Below are positions 35,053 to 44,537 of a stretch of 64,000 bases of DNA, piece by piece. Source of the stretch: Verrucomicrobiota bacterium (GTDB lineage: Bacteria; Verrucomicrobiota; Verrucomicrobiia; Limisphaerales; UBA1096); contig JACNJE010000090.1 in assembly GCA_014382705.1 (NCBI GenBank), positions 17,428 to 81,427 on the forward strand, written 5' to 3'. A program made the position numbers and the translations under genes. The notes under the pieces are model-generated. The model was not told the DNA's origin, searched no databases, and worked only from the letters and a program-made list of their open reading frames with translations. Positions within the stretch are counted from its first letter, which is position 1, and every line of letters begins with the position of its first letter.

Positions 35053-38000
35053 CTACGGCTGGGCCAAGCGGTGGAGTTCGTTGGCGACCTGGCCGATCAC
35101 TTCGGGCCAAGCGCCGGCGGTTTGCTGCCGGAACAGTCTTGTGTTCGGGTACCACGGCGTGTCGCCGCGACCGAGCAGCCAGCGCCAGTCGGCGGCGAAC
35201 GGCAGCAGCACCCACGTCGGTTTGCCCAGCGCGCCGGCCAAGTGCGCCATGGCGGTGTCCACCGTCACGACCAAATCCATCGACCCGATCAACCTCGCGG
35301 TCGAGGCGAAGTCGCTGATGTGCGGCGAAAGGTCGGTGACGCAGTCGGTGGCATCGATGATTCGGCGGGCCTCGTCGCTGGGCTCCAGTTGCAGGTTGAA
35401 CCAAGCGAAATCGCCGCACGCGCCGAGCAACTCAGCAAGCAGCCCGGCCGGCAGCGAGCGGTTGTCGGCCCACGAGCGGCTGCGGCCGGCCCAGACCACG
35501 CCGATTTTTAGCGTGCCGACATCGGGCGCGACTCCCGCCGGTTCTGCGAAAAGGTAGCGGCCGTTTTCGCCGTTGGGCACAGTCTCCGGCGTGGTGCCAA
35601 ACGCCAGCGGCGCGCTCAGCATCGGCAGCGCGAAGTCGGCACTTGGCACCGGTTCGCCCGGTTCGAAAACCTGCGACACGCCGGGGAGCGTTTGCAGGAG
35701 GGCGCTCAATCCCGGCTGGCACTCAATCACGACGCTCGCACCGGCGTTGGCTAAGTGAGGTGCGTAGCGGCAAAACTGCAGCGTGTCGCCAAATCCCTGC
35801 TCGGCGAACAGCAGCAGCGTTTTGCCGGCAAGTGGCTCGCCGTTCCAGCGGGGGATGCCGGGGTGCCTGGGCGCGAAGAGCGAATTGTCGGTCTGCCAAC
35901 GCGCCTCGTAATGTTTCCAACCGTCGTTCCAGCGGCCGGCGGCCAACTCGGCGATCGCGAGGTTGAATGGCCCGTCCGGGTTGCGCGGCTCGGCGGCAAT
36001 GAAATCGTTGAAAGCGGCGATGGCTTCCTCCACGCAGTTTTGCGCCTGCAACGCGACACCGAGGTTGAGCAGCGTATCGGGATGCCCGGGATGATGCCGG
36101 AGCACCGAGCGGCAGGTGGCTTCGGCGGCGGCGGGGTCGTCGCGCTCGAGTTGCAGCTTGGCCATGTTGACGCCGGCCATCGGCTGCCCCGGCTGCCCCT
36201 GCAGGATGTGCCAGAAACATTCCTCGGCGAGCGCGGATTCCCCAAGGTCGCGGAGCGTGAGGCCGAGGTTGACCATGGCGTCGGTGTAGTCGCCGTCGAG
36301 ATCGACGGCCCGCTTGTAGGCTTGGGCGGCGGTGAGGTAGTCGCCCCCGTCCTGCGCGACTTGGCCAAGGTTGAACTGCGCTGCGGCGAGGGCGGGGTTA
36401 AGCCGGGTCGCCCGCCGGTAGTCGCGCCGGGCCTCGGCCGCGTGGCCAAGCGCGTAGTGGGCATTGCCGCGGTTGAAATGAAAGTCGGCGCAGCCGGACT
36501 GCAACCCGATGGCACGGTCGTACGGGCCAAGCGCCTGCTCCGCTTGGCCAAGGCCGGAGAGCAGCAGGCCAAGCTCGTGGTGGTTCTCGGCGTCGTCCGG
36601 CTGCAACTCGATGGCGCGCTCGAGGCTTGTCCGCGCCGGGTCAGCCTGACCGTTTTCGCGGAGCACCCCGGCGAGCAACCGGAGGAGGGTCGTGTTTTCG
36701 GGGTCGGCCTCGGCGGCGAGTTGGTACTGCTCGATCGCTTGGCCAAGCCGGCCCTGCTGCTGGCAGTCGATCGCCTTGGCCAAGAGGCGGGAGGCGGCCG
36801 GGGAGGGCTGTTGCCGCAGCGCGGCAGCCACGTCGGCGATGACGCTGTCCCAGTCTCCGGGCCGGGGTTGGCGGAAAATGCGCATCGTCGGATACCACGG
36901 GCTGTCGCTGCGGTTCTCCAGCCAGCGCCATTCACCGGCATACGGCAGCAGCAGCCAGACTGACCGGCCCAGCGCGCCGGCCAAATGCGCCACGGCGGTG
37001 TCGATGGTGATGACAAGATCGAGTTGTCGCAGCAACAACGCAGTGGCCGCGAAATCGGTCATCCGGGAGTCCAAATTGGTGACATCGCCAAGCTGCGCCG
37101 AGTCGGCGGGATTAGGTTTTTTTTGGAGGCTGTAAAATTGGGCGGTGTTTGATCTGGTCAGCTTGGCCAGCGCAACGATTGGCACTTCGCGCGACTCGGG
37201 CCGGTTCGCCCGCCGTGAGCCGCGCCAGACGATCCCGACCGCCAGTTTATCCTGTTGGCGGCCCGGCAACGGAATGCCCGGGCCGGCCTTGAGCGGATTC
37301 ATGAACTCGTTGCCGGGAATGGAACCGGCGTCACAGCCGAACACGCGCGGGAGACTGAGCAGCGGACATTGCAGGTCGTGGGCCGGGGGGTGTTCACCGC
37401 GGGGGATGACCTTGTCGATCCCGTCGATGCACCGCATCAGCGGGGCCAGCTCGGGCTGGCACTCGAACAGGATGCGCCCGCCCCGTTGTTCGATCATCGG
37501 GAGGAACCGCGCAAACTGGATCGTGTCGCCGAAGCCCTGCTCCGCCCAGACGAGGAGGGTTTGCCCATCGAGCGACCCGCCGTTCCAACAGGGCTTGTCG
37601 AGGCGCGACTGGAGACTGTTGTAATGGGGCATCAGCAGCCGGTTCTCGTAGGCGGCCCAGCCGTTGGCGAAGTCGCCGGTTCGCAACAGCGCCAGTGACA
37701 GGTTGAACGCGATGCCGGGGGAGTCCGGGGCGAGTTGCCGCGCCTGTTCGTGCCGCTTCAGCGCCTCTGCCGGCTGGCCCAGCGCCATCAAGATGTTTCC
37801 GAGATTGGAAAACGATTCCGCGTGGTCCGGGAACTGGCTGACGAGTTTCTCAAAGACCAGTCGGGCTTTCTCGAATCGACCGTCACGCTTGAGTTGCAGT
37901 CCCTCCTCCGACAGAACGGGCAGCGTTTTGTCCGTGGACTCAAGGCGCAGTGCGAACCGCACCGTGTCAATGACACTCCGCCAGTCGCCGGGCGTGGGTT

Positions 38001-39627
38001 GGCGGAAAATGCGCATGGTGGGATACCACGGGCTGTCGTCCCGGCCGTGGAGCCAGCGCCATTCGCCGGCGAACGGCAGCAGCAGCCAGACCGGTTTGCC
38101 GAGCGCCCCCGCCAGGTGCGCCGTGGCGGTGTCAACCGTGATGACGAGATCGAGCTGCTCCATGATCGACGCCGTGGCCGCCAGGTCGGTGCAATGCGCC
38201 GCGGCATCGGTGGCGCTGGCCGCTTGGCCAAGCGTTGCCGCAGCCTCGTCACCGGGATTCAGCTGGAGGCTGACAAAATGGGCGCGGTCGGACTCGAGCA
38301 ATGTCTGGCAGTCGGTCCACTGCATCGAGCGGAAGGCGTCATTTCGGTGCCGGGGATTGCCGGCCCAAGCCAGGCCGATCTTCAATTTCTCCGCCGGCAA
38401 ACCAAGCGGGAGTGGCCACTCCCCGGTTGGGCGCAGATAGGGCACTTGGCTGGGGATGGAATCGAGTGTGATTCCGAATACACGAGGCAAACCCAGCAGG
38501 GGAATCTGGATGTCGTATTCCGGAGGCGCGTCGTTTGGTGTCACCACCTTGGCCAAGCCGGGGATGCTTTCAAACAAGCGACTCGTCTCGGGAGGGCACT
38601 CGAGGATGACAGAGCCCACGTGCCCGGCAACCGACGGGAGGCAGCGGACAAACTGGATGGAATCCCCCAGCCCCTGCTCGCAGTGGATGAGCAAGGTTTG
38701 GCCCGGGGCCGGCTTCCCGTCCCATTCCGGTTTGTCCTGATGTCGCCGCCAGCTTTGCTGTGAGGAGCGCCAGCGCCATTCGTAGTTTTCCCAGCCGTCG
38801 GCGAAATCCCCCTCCAGCAGTTGAAGCATGCCAAGCCCGTAATGGGCGTCCGGCAGCTCGGCATCCAGATCGATCGCCCGGTGGAACCGTTCATGGGCTT
38901 CATCGAGTCGCCGGGCATCGACGAGTGCCCCGGCGAGGTTAGCAAGATAAACCGCATTGCCGGGGGTGGCATCGACCGCTTTGTGGAAACAATCGATTGC
39001 CTTGTCAATCTGCTGGGTGGCCTTGTAAACAGCGCCAAGCGTGTTGTGGGTTTCCGGTTCGTCAGGCTCGAACTGCTTGGCCTTGAGCGCAAACTGCAGT
39101 GCTTCAACATGGCGGTTTTGCCAAAGCAATAGGGAGGAGAGATTGCGATGGGCAGTGGCCAGGGCCGGTTCGTTGGCCACGGCTTGGCGGAAGGAGTGCT
39201 CCGCCTCATCAGGACGACCCATCTGGTGGAGAAGGGTGCCGAGGTTAAGATGCGCCACGGCCAAGGCGGGATCGGCGGCGATGGCGCGGCGGTAGCATTC
39301 TTCCGCTTGGCCAAGCGCATTCGCCTGCTTGTGAAGCAGGCCAAGGTTGACATGAGCCCGGGCGTGGCACGGATCAAGCTGCATAGCCCGCTCGTAATGC
39401 CTCTGTGCAGAGTGGGGATCGCCGGATTCTTCCTCAAACAGGCCAAGCGCAAAGTGCACATCCGGAGCGTCCGGGTTCTGCAAACAGGTCTGTTTTAGGC
39501 ATGTTTCAGCCTCATCCAAACGGCCGTTCTGGATGAGATCAACGGCACGGAGCACGGAGTCTGCTACGGGATCGGGTGATTCGGCAGACTTCAGGTCGGA
39601 CCTGGTTGGACAAATCGCGTTCGCCAA
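35053..39627 (-). CDS. Giant TPR protein with three GT9-like (heptosyltransferase-type) domains
   Basis: About 1524 aa, built of three repeated modules of TPR helices followed by an ADP-heptose:LPS heptosyltransferase-like (GT9) domain. The modules end near residues 570, 945 and 1520. Each GT part opens with an NGW/DGW-x2-YE-x-R block and a TLL-x3-EQG-GD-QF-R block, and closes with HLAGALG-PVWLLLPF-type text followed by EWRWL and SPWYPTMRIFRQ. The TPR arrays differ in length: long in module 1 (about 20-280), short in module 2 (about 575-650), long in module 3 (about 950-1230). Such proteins may glycosylate proteins or build surface glycans; neighbouring glycosyltransferases support a glycan role. 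The start is uncertain: no ATG; TTG at 39627 is chosen because the TTG at 39702 overlaps the divergent GT4 gene. Confidence 0.8.
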   Translation of the reverse strand: MANAICPTRSDLKSAESPDPVADSVLRAVDLIQNGRLDEAETCLKQTCLQNPDAPDVHFALGLFEEESGDPHSAQRHYERAMQLDPCHARAHVNLGLLHKQANALGQAEECYRRAIAADPALAVAHLNLGTLLHQMGRPDEAEHSFRQAVANEPALATAHRNLSSLLLWQNRHVEALQFALKAKQFEPDEPETHNTLGAVYKATQQIDKAIDCFHKAVDATPGNAVYLANLAGALVDARRLDEAHERFHRAIDLDAELPDAHYGLGMLQLLEGDFADGWENYEWRWRSSQQSWRRHQDKPEWDGKPAPGQTLLIHCEQGLGDSIQFVRCLPSVAGHVGSVILECPPETSRLFESIPGLAKVVTPNDAPPEYDIQIPLLGLPRVFGITLDSIPSQVPYLRPTGEWPLPLGLPAEKLKIGLAWAGNPRHRNDAFRSMQWTDCQTLLESDRAHFVSLQLNPGDEAAATLGQAASATDAAAHCTDLAATASIMEQLDLVITVDTATAHLAGALGKPVWLLLPFAGEWRWLHGRDDSPWYPTMRIFRQPTPGDWRSVIDTVRFALRLESTDKTLPVLSEEGLQLKRDGRFEKARLVFEKLVSQFPDHAESFSNLGNILMALGQPAEALKRHEQARQLAPDSPGIAFNLSLALLRTGDFANGWAAYENRLLMPHYNSLQSRLDKPCWNGGSLDGQTLLVWAEQGFGDTIQFARFLPMIEQRGGRILFECQPELAPLMRCIDGIDKVIPRGEHPPAHDLQCPLLSLPRVFGCDAGSIPGNEFMNPLKAGPGIPLPGRQQDKLAVGIVWRGSRRANRPESREVPIVALAKLTRSNTAQFYSLQKKPNPADSAQLGDVTNLDSRMTDFAATALLLRQLDLVITIDTAVAHLAGALGRSVWLLLPYAGEWRWLENRSDSPWYPTMRIFRQPRPGDWDSVIADVAAALRQQPSPAASRLLAKAIDCQQQGRLGQAIEQYQLAAEADPENTTLLRLLAGVLRENGQADPARTSLERAIELQPDDAENHHELGLLLSGLGQAEQALGPYDRAIGLQSGCADFHFNRGNAHYALGHAAEARRDYRRATRLNPALAAAQFNLGQVAQDGGDYLTAAQAYKRAVDLDGDYTDAMVNLGLTLRDLGESALAEECFWHILQGQPGQPMAGVNMAKLQLERDDPAAAEATCRSVLRHHPGHPDTLLNLGVALQAQNCVEEAIAAFNDFIAAEPRNPDGPFNLAIAELAAGRWNDGWKHYEARWQTDNSLFAPRHPGIPRWNGEPLAGKTLLLFAEQGFGDTLQFCRYAPHLANAGASVVIECQPGLSALLQTLPGVSQVFEPGEPVPSADFALPMLSAPLAFGTTPETVPNGENGRYLFAEPAGVAPDVGTLKIGVVWAGRSRSWADNRSLPAGLLAELLGACGDFAWFNLQLEPSDEARRIIDATDCVTDLSPHISDFASTARLIGSMDLVVTVDTAMAHLAGALGKPTWVLLPFAADWRWLLGRGDTPWYPNTRLFRQQTAGAWPEVIGQVANELHRLAQP

Positions 39628-39678
39628 GAGCCGCAGATAAAGCAAAAAACAAGCCAAAAACGATTTAGTTTGGACAAG

Positions 39679-40902
39679 TTGAACGGATACGGAAACAGTC
39701 AAAAGAACAGGGAGAATTGGCTCGGCCTAAACTGGCAGCTCGGGCTGTCGACGGGCTGGGGAATCCTGGGGTTGAACGTTGCTTCAGCCATGGAAACGGA
39801 CCGTCGATTCAGGCCGGTTCCGTTCGCGGAGTTTGGCACAATTCAACCCGGTATAAACGGCTCCGCCCGGTTCATCGCCCAACTGAATCAGCGGAGTGAG
39901 CAGACGCGCCAACACGTCGGAGCCAGGACGTCCGGCGTGTCACCGTGCGGGTTTCCCGTGGTTCACTCGTTGGGCAACAATATTCATTTTGAAGGAATAC
40001 CAAAGCTGAGGGATTTCAACTTCGACGGCTCGATGAACTTTGGCATTTGTGTTTTCGAGTTCGATTTGTCAAACGAGATCACGCTTCAAAACGCAGCCAG
40101 ATTCGAGGTGGTGTTCGCGGGATGTAAATGGAATCAAGCAGTGTTAAAAAAACACGGTGTGCCGAACACAGACCTGTTCCTGCACGGGATCGACCCTTCT
40201 TTATTTTATCCGAGACCCAAAAAAGAACAGCATCGGTTTGTCGTTTTTTCAGGTGGCAAGCTCGAATACCGAAAAGGACAGGACATCGTCGTGGCGGCAT
40301 TCAGGCAGTTTGCCAAGCGACATTCGGACGCCGTCTTGGCGACCGTATGGCAAAATCCATGGGGTGCCTCGGCAAACGGTTTGGGAACCACGGGATACGT
40401 TGATGAGGATATTGATGTTGATGAAAATGGTTGCCAGAAGATTGAGGAATGGGCTGTTCGGAACGGGATTTCGCCTTCGCAAATCGTCGACTTCGGGGAG
40501 ATTCCAAACGCGTTGATGCCGGATATATACAATCAAGCTTCAGTCGCGGTATTTGCCAGTCGATGTGAGGGAGGAACCAACATGATGGCGATGGAAGCCA
40601 TGGCCAGCGGTGTCCCCTGTATCCTTTCAGCCAACACGGGGCATCTGGATCTGATTGATGATGACAATTGCTATCCGCTTCTCAAACAGACATCGCTGAC
40701 GACTCAGGATCTCGAGGGAAGAGGGGAGTGGGGTGAAAGCGACGTCGATGAATTGGTGGAGGCGTTGGAAAGAGTTTACCACGATCACAACGACGCAAAC
40801 ATGCGAGGGGCGAACGGGGCCAGGTTCATGGGGGATTGGACATGGCAAAAAAGAACTCAGCCGTTAATTGAGCGGATACATCAGGCGACTCAGAACCGAT
40901 GA
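39679..40902 (+). CDS. GT4-type glycosyltransferase (first of tandem pair)
   Basis: A retaining GT-B glycosyltransferase, about 407 aa. The C-terminal half has FVVFSGGKLEYRKGQDIVV and the donor-binding block CEGGTNMMAMEAMASGVP, then NTGHLDLIDDDNCYPL. The N-terminal block WLGLNWQLGLSTGWGILGLN is shared with the next gene. I place the start at TTG 39679 so that MNGYGN aligns with MNGAIE of the paralogue; TTG 39670 is also possible. Its stop overlaps the next ATG (ATGA), so both are co-translated. The donor and acceptor sugars are unknown. It has no exact window palindrome and seems less GC-rich than the core genes. Confidence 0.82.
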   Translation: MNGYGNSQKNRENWLGLNWQLGLSTGWGILGLNVASAMETDRRFRPVPFAEFGTIQPGINGSARFIAQLNQRSEQTRQHVGARTSGVSPCGFPVVHSLGNNIHFEGIPKLRDFNFDGSMNFGICVFEFDLSNEITLQNAARFEVVFAGCKWNQAVLKKHGVPNTDLFLHGIDPSLFYPRPKKEQHRFVVFSGGKLEYRKGQDIVVAAFRQFAKRHSDAVLATVWQNPWGASANGLGTTGYVDEDIDVDENGCQKIEEWAVRNGISPSQIVDFGEIPNALMPDIYNQASVAVFASRCEGGTNMMAMEAMASGVPCILSANTGHLDLIDDDNCYPLLKQTSLTTQDLEGRGEWGESDVDELVEALERVYHDHNDANMRGANGARFMGDWTWQKRTQPLIERIHQATQNR

Positions 40903-42092
40903 ACGGCGCGATCGAACGGGATGGCCCGGGTTGGCTGGGGCTAAACTGGCAACTCAGCCTCTCATCAGGTTGGGGGATTGCAGGTGTGAACATGGCCCGT
41001 GTCATCGATATGGATGGCCGGTTCAAGGCAGTCCCATTGCTCCCTTCAGCACAACTGGAGCATTCCAGTGGGGCGTTTGAACCGCTTGTGGCCAAGCTCC
41101 AGCGCAGGGAGCACGAGGTCGCGAAAGCGCTTGGCCAAGCGCAGAAAGGCCGCTTGGTTTGTGACTTTCCGGTGATCCATTCAGTTGGGAACGAGATCCA
41201 CGGGGAGGATATGCCGTACCCCGGCATGCCGGAGCGTGTCGGTTCCCGAAATTTCGCGGTTGTATTCTTTGAGTTCAACTCTCCCAGTGGCTTTACAACG
41301 AACAACGCCAAGAAATTTGATGTCCTATTCGGAGGTTCGACCTGGAACTCGACTGTGTTGAAGCAACACGGCTTGGCCAACGTGGATACTTTTCTGCAGG
41401 GGGTTGATCTGGAAATGTTTCATCCACGCGCAAAAACTCCCCAGGAAAGATTTGTGGTTTTCTCGGGTGGAAAGCTGGAATTCAGAAAGGGGCAGGATAT
41501 TGTTATTGCCGCATTCCGTGAATTTGTAAAAACACACCGTGATGCAGTGTTGGCAACGACTTGGCACAATCCATGGCCAAAAGCGATGAATGGAATCGTT
41601 GAAGCTGGAATGGTGGAGGGTGTTCCCCAAAAGAATTCGGACGGAGAATGGGGGATCACCGAGTGGGCCGGTGATAATGGTGTCCCGGCCGATAACTTTC
41701 ACGACCACGGATTGGTGGCGAATCACCTGATGCCCGAAGTATTTGCACAAGCCGATGTTGCCCTTTTCCCGAACCGTTGTGAAGGCGGCACCAATCTGGT
41801 TGCGATGGAGGCGATGGCCAGCGGTGTCCCCTGTATCCTGTCAGCGAACACCGGTCACATGGATCTGATCAACGATGACAACTGCTACCCCTTGCTCAAG
41901 CAGTCGGAAGTGACGAGTTTTACGAACACGAACGATTGGGGCGAGTCGGACGTAGCCGAAGTCGTTGAGATTCTCGAGCGAATCTATACGGATCGCCAGG
42001 AAGCCAAGCGCCGGGGTAAGCAGGCGGCAATGTTTATGCGAGATTGGTCTTGGGAGAAACGAACAGCATATTTGTTGAACCGGATAATTTAA
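40899..42092 (+). CDS. GT4-type glycosyltransferase (second of tandem pair)
   Basis: A 397-aa paralogue of the preceding gene, colinear along its whole length: WLGLNWQLSLSSGWGIAGVN, FVVFSGGKLEFRKGQDIVIAAF, CEGGTNLVAMEAMASGVPCI and NTGHMDLINDDNCYPL. The two probably add successive or alternative sugars to the same glycan. The start is ATG 40899, overlapping the previous stop. Unlike its partner it carries an exact 16-mer palindrome (41127-41142, encoding ALGQA) and a near copy at about 41371, so it has been in this genome long enough to gain the motif, or gained it by recombination. Confidence 0.86.
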   Translation: MNGAIERDGPGWLGLNWQLSLSSGWGIAGVNMARVIDMDGRFKAVPLLPSAQLEHSSGAFEPLVAKLQRREHEVAKALGQAQKGRLVCDFPVIHSVGNEIHGEDMPYPGMPERVGSRNFAVVFFEFNSPSGFTTNNAKKFDVLFGGSTWNSTVLKQHGLANVDTFLQGVDLEMFHPRAKTPQERFVVFSGGKLEFRKGQDIVIAAFREFVKTHRDAVLATTWHNPWPKAMNGIVEAGMVEGVPQKNSDGEWGITEWAGDNGVPADNFHDHGLVANHLMPEVFAQADVALFPNRCEGGTNLVAMEAMASGVPCILSANTGHMDLINDDNCYPLLKQSEVTSFTNTNDWGESDVAEVVEILERIYTDRQEAKRRGKQAAMFMRDWSWEKRTAYLLNRII

Positions 42093-42187
42093 TTCCATGC
42101 CAGCCCCAAAAGATAGAGTTAATAACCGGTGAACATGAAAACGATGCATAACAGTTCGGTGTCGGTGAAGTTTGGCTTGATGGGTCA

Positions 42188-43321
42188 ATGAAGATAGCGG
42201 TTGCCATCCCGACCTTTAACCGGGTTGAGTATTTGAGAAAGGCGGTTCAGTCCGTGCTGGATCAGGTGCATGACCATGGTGTGGAACTGTACACCGTGAT
42301 CTCCAATATCGCCTCGACGGATGGGACAGGCGACTACCTTGATCAGCTAAACAAAGACCATGAAAATGTGATTGTCTATAATCAGCCGGAGGACAATCGA
42401 AAGTTTCCGAACCCGTACTTTTTGGCCAGTGTGATTCCCGACGATATCGACTGGGTATGGTTGATGGGGGACGATGACTATCTGATGCAGAAGAACACGG
42501 TACAGGATGTGTCGCGGCTAATCCGGAACCATCAGCAGAATGAGTTGTGCCTGATTCACGCTTGCCAAGGTGGCAGATCGCGATCAACGAGACAGGTGAG
42601 GGTCGGGGAGATTTTTGATTTATGCAACGAGTTTGGATATCATGAGATGTTGGGGTGGTTTTCGAGCATCGTGCTTCGCAGAAGTGAATTTGTTGATTCG
42701 ATGAATGAACTCAAGGAAACACATCACTATATGCGTTCAGACACGTTGGAAGGGAGATCAAACTATTCTGCATTTGCCCATTCCGCAGCGATCTACAAAC
42801 AATGTGTGGGCAAGAAGAGTTTGTTTGTCGACTGGCCGCTTGTGGATCCACAGGATCGAAAACAAACCGAAAAAACGGCCAAGCGGTGGGCTGTTGAGAA
42901 CACCCCTGAACGCTACCTGTTTGTGGCGGATGACCTGCAAAGGCTAAAGGATCTGGGATTGATCAAAAATAAATGTTCCAGGCTTTTTTTTAGGTATCTC
43001 ACGGTCAATTTTTGGGATTTGTGGCTTAGTTATTTGATGTCACTGCTGATTGATAAAGAAAAAACAGAAGCAGAATTAACTTCAGAAAAGTTTTTGACCG
43101 AATGGAACATCAATCTTGATAGGATCATGAAAGTCACTGAACTGCTTGATGATCCAAATGATATCAAGCAACTGTCCTATATGCATTTGAACGTAAAATA
43201 TATGGCAGGGTGTCTTTCTAACGGCAAGTTTTTCGACCGAGCCGCTTTGGATGCCATTTCCGAACAGATTCAGACATTGATCGTACCCTCCTATAATTTT
43301 AGTTTTTTTGCATTCGAATGA
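42188..43321 (+). CDS. GT2-type glycosyltransferase (first of tandem pair)
   Basis: A GT-A family 2 glycosyltransferase, 377 aa. AVAIPTFNRVEYLRKAVQSVL opens the fold, NIASTDGT follows, and the metal/nucleotide-binding acidic cluster D95-D96-D97 lies in WLMGDDDYL. The C-terminal 150 residues are helical, aromatic-rich and unlike common GT2 tails. The sequence is clearly more AT-rich than most of the window and has no TTGGCCAA. The next gene is a near-duplicate. This suggests recent acquisition of a surface-glycan cassette. The 95-bp gap to the preceding GT4 gene has no recognised feature. The start is ATG 42188. Confidence 0.86.
   Translation: MKIAVAIPTFNRVEYLRKAVQSVLDQVHDHGVELYTVISNIASTDGTGDYLDQLNKDHENVIVYNQPEDNRKFPNPYFLASVIPDDIDWVWLMGDDDYLMQKNTVQDVSRLIRNHQQNELCLIHACQGGRSRSTRQVRVGEIFDLCNEFGYHEMLGWFSSIVLRRSEFVDSMNELKETHHYMRSDTLEGRSNYSAFAHSAAIYKQCVGKKSLFVDWPLVDPQDRKQTEKTAKRWAVENTPERYLFVADDLQRLKDLGLIKNKCSRLFFRYLTVNFWDLWLSYLMSLLIDKEKTEAELTSEKFLTEWNINLDRIMKVTELLDDPNDIKQLSYMHLNVKYMAGCLSNGKFFDRAALDAISEQIQTLIVPSYNFSFFAFE
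42715..42798 (+). repeat. 84-bp segment identical in both GT2 paralogues (copy 1)
   Basis: These 84 bases match 43856-43939 without a mismatch although flanking parts of the two genes differ. It codes for the middle of the protein (region around SDTLEGRSNYSAFAHSAA). Recent duplication or gene conversion is the likely cause. Confidence 0.92.
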
Positions 43322-43328
43322 ATTATAA

Positions 43329-44537
43329 ATGAAGATAGCGATTGCCATCCCGACCTTTAACCGGGTTGAGTATTTGAAGAACGCGGTTCAGTCAGTACTG
43401 GATCAATCACAAGAGGAAGACATAGATCTTTACATCGTGATCTCCAACATCGCCTCGACGGATGGGACGACTGCTTACCTCGAGCAACTGAACAAAGACC
43501 ATGAAACGGTGATTATTTACAATCAACCGGAGGACAATCGTATTTATCCGAACCCGTACTTTTTGGCCAGTGTAATTCCCGAGGATATCGACTGGGTGTG
43601 GTTGATGGGGGATGATGATTATCTGACTCAAAAAAACTCAGTGCAGATTGTGTCCGAGCACATCAAGAAATACCAGGGGAAAGACTTATGCTTTTTGCAT
43701 GCTTGCCAGGGGCGCAGATCGCGTTCAACGGGACAGGTGAGAGTCGCGGAGATATTCGATTTGTGTAACGAGCTCGGATACCATGAGATGTTGGGATGGT
43801 TTTCGAGCATTGTGCTTCGCAGAAATGAGTTTGTCGCCTCGATGAATACCCTCAGGGAAACACATCACTATATGCGTTCAGACACGTTGGAAGGGAGATC
43901 AAACTATTCTGCATTTGCCCATTCCGCAGCGATCTACAAGCAATGTGTGGGCAAGATGAGTTTGTTTGTCGACTTACCGCTTGCGGAGTCGCAGGACCAG
44001 AAACCAACTGAAGAAACGGCCAAGCGGTGGGCTGTCGAGAACACCTCAGAGCGCTATCTGTTTGTGGCGGATGATCTGCAAAGGCTAAGGGAAATGGGAT
44101 TGATTAAGCATAATTATTCCCGTGCATTCTTTAAGTATCTTAATTGGAATTTCTGGGATATTTGGCTGCTTCATTTGACATCAGAGCTCATTAACAAGAA
44201 AAAGGCAGAACAAAAATTCGGGTTTCATTTTTCGATGAATCCGTTTGATGAAGATAAGACTTCAGCAACATATGACTCAGAAAAGTTTTTGACAGACTGG
44301 AACAAAAAACTTGATAGGATTATGAAGGTAGCTGATTTCATGGAAAATAAAACAGACAGCAAGAATTTGTCTATACTGTATGTATCTCTGAAATATGCCG
44401 TCAACAAACTCGTTCAAAGTAATTTTTCAGATGAGTTTGTCATGTCTATGCTTGCCGATCAGATCAAGATGCTCACGGTTCCATGCCACGATTTTGAGAT
44501 TCTGAACCTCGACAAGGACACTTCTGGGAGCCTGTGA
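43329..44537 (+). CDS. GT2-type glycosyltransferase (second of tandem pair)
   Basis: A 402-aa paralogue of the preceding GT2. The first 260 residues are near-identical in pattern (AIAIPTFNRVEYLKNAVQSVL, WLMGDDDYL, TLEGRSNYSAFAHSAAIYKQC) and the C-terminal region diverges, with an insertion of about 20 residues (QKFGFHFSMNPFDEDKTS). Divergence limited to the tail suggests a change of acceptor or partner, while the donor site is kept. The DNA is AT-rich and palindrome-free like its partner. The start is ATG 43329, 7 bp after the first gene. It ends the glycosyltransferase cluster. Confidence 0.86.
   Translation: MKIAIAIPTFNRVEYLKNAVQSVLDQSQEEDIDLYIVISNIASTDGTTAYLEQLNKDHETVIIYNQPEDNRIYPNPYFLASVIPEDIDWVWLMGDDDYLTQKNSVQIVSEHIKKYQGKDLCFLHACQGRRSRSTGQVRVAEIFDLCNELGYHEMLGWFSSIVLRRNEFVASMNTLRETHHYMRSDTLEGRSNYSAFAHSAAIYKQCVGKMSLFVDLPLAESQDQKPTEETAKRWAVENTSERYLFVADDLQRLREMGLIKHNYSRAFFKYLNWNFWDIWLLHLTSELINKKKAEQKFGFHFSMNPFDEDKTSATYDSEKFLTDWNKKLDRIMKVADFMENKTDSKNLSILYVSLKYAVNKLVQSNFSDEFVMSMLADQIKMLTVPCHDFEILNLDKDTSGSL
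43856..43939 (+). repeat. 84-bp segment identical in both GT2 paralogues (copy 2)
   Basis: Second member of the identical pair described at 42715-42798. Confidence 0.92.
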
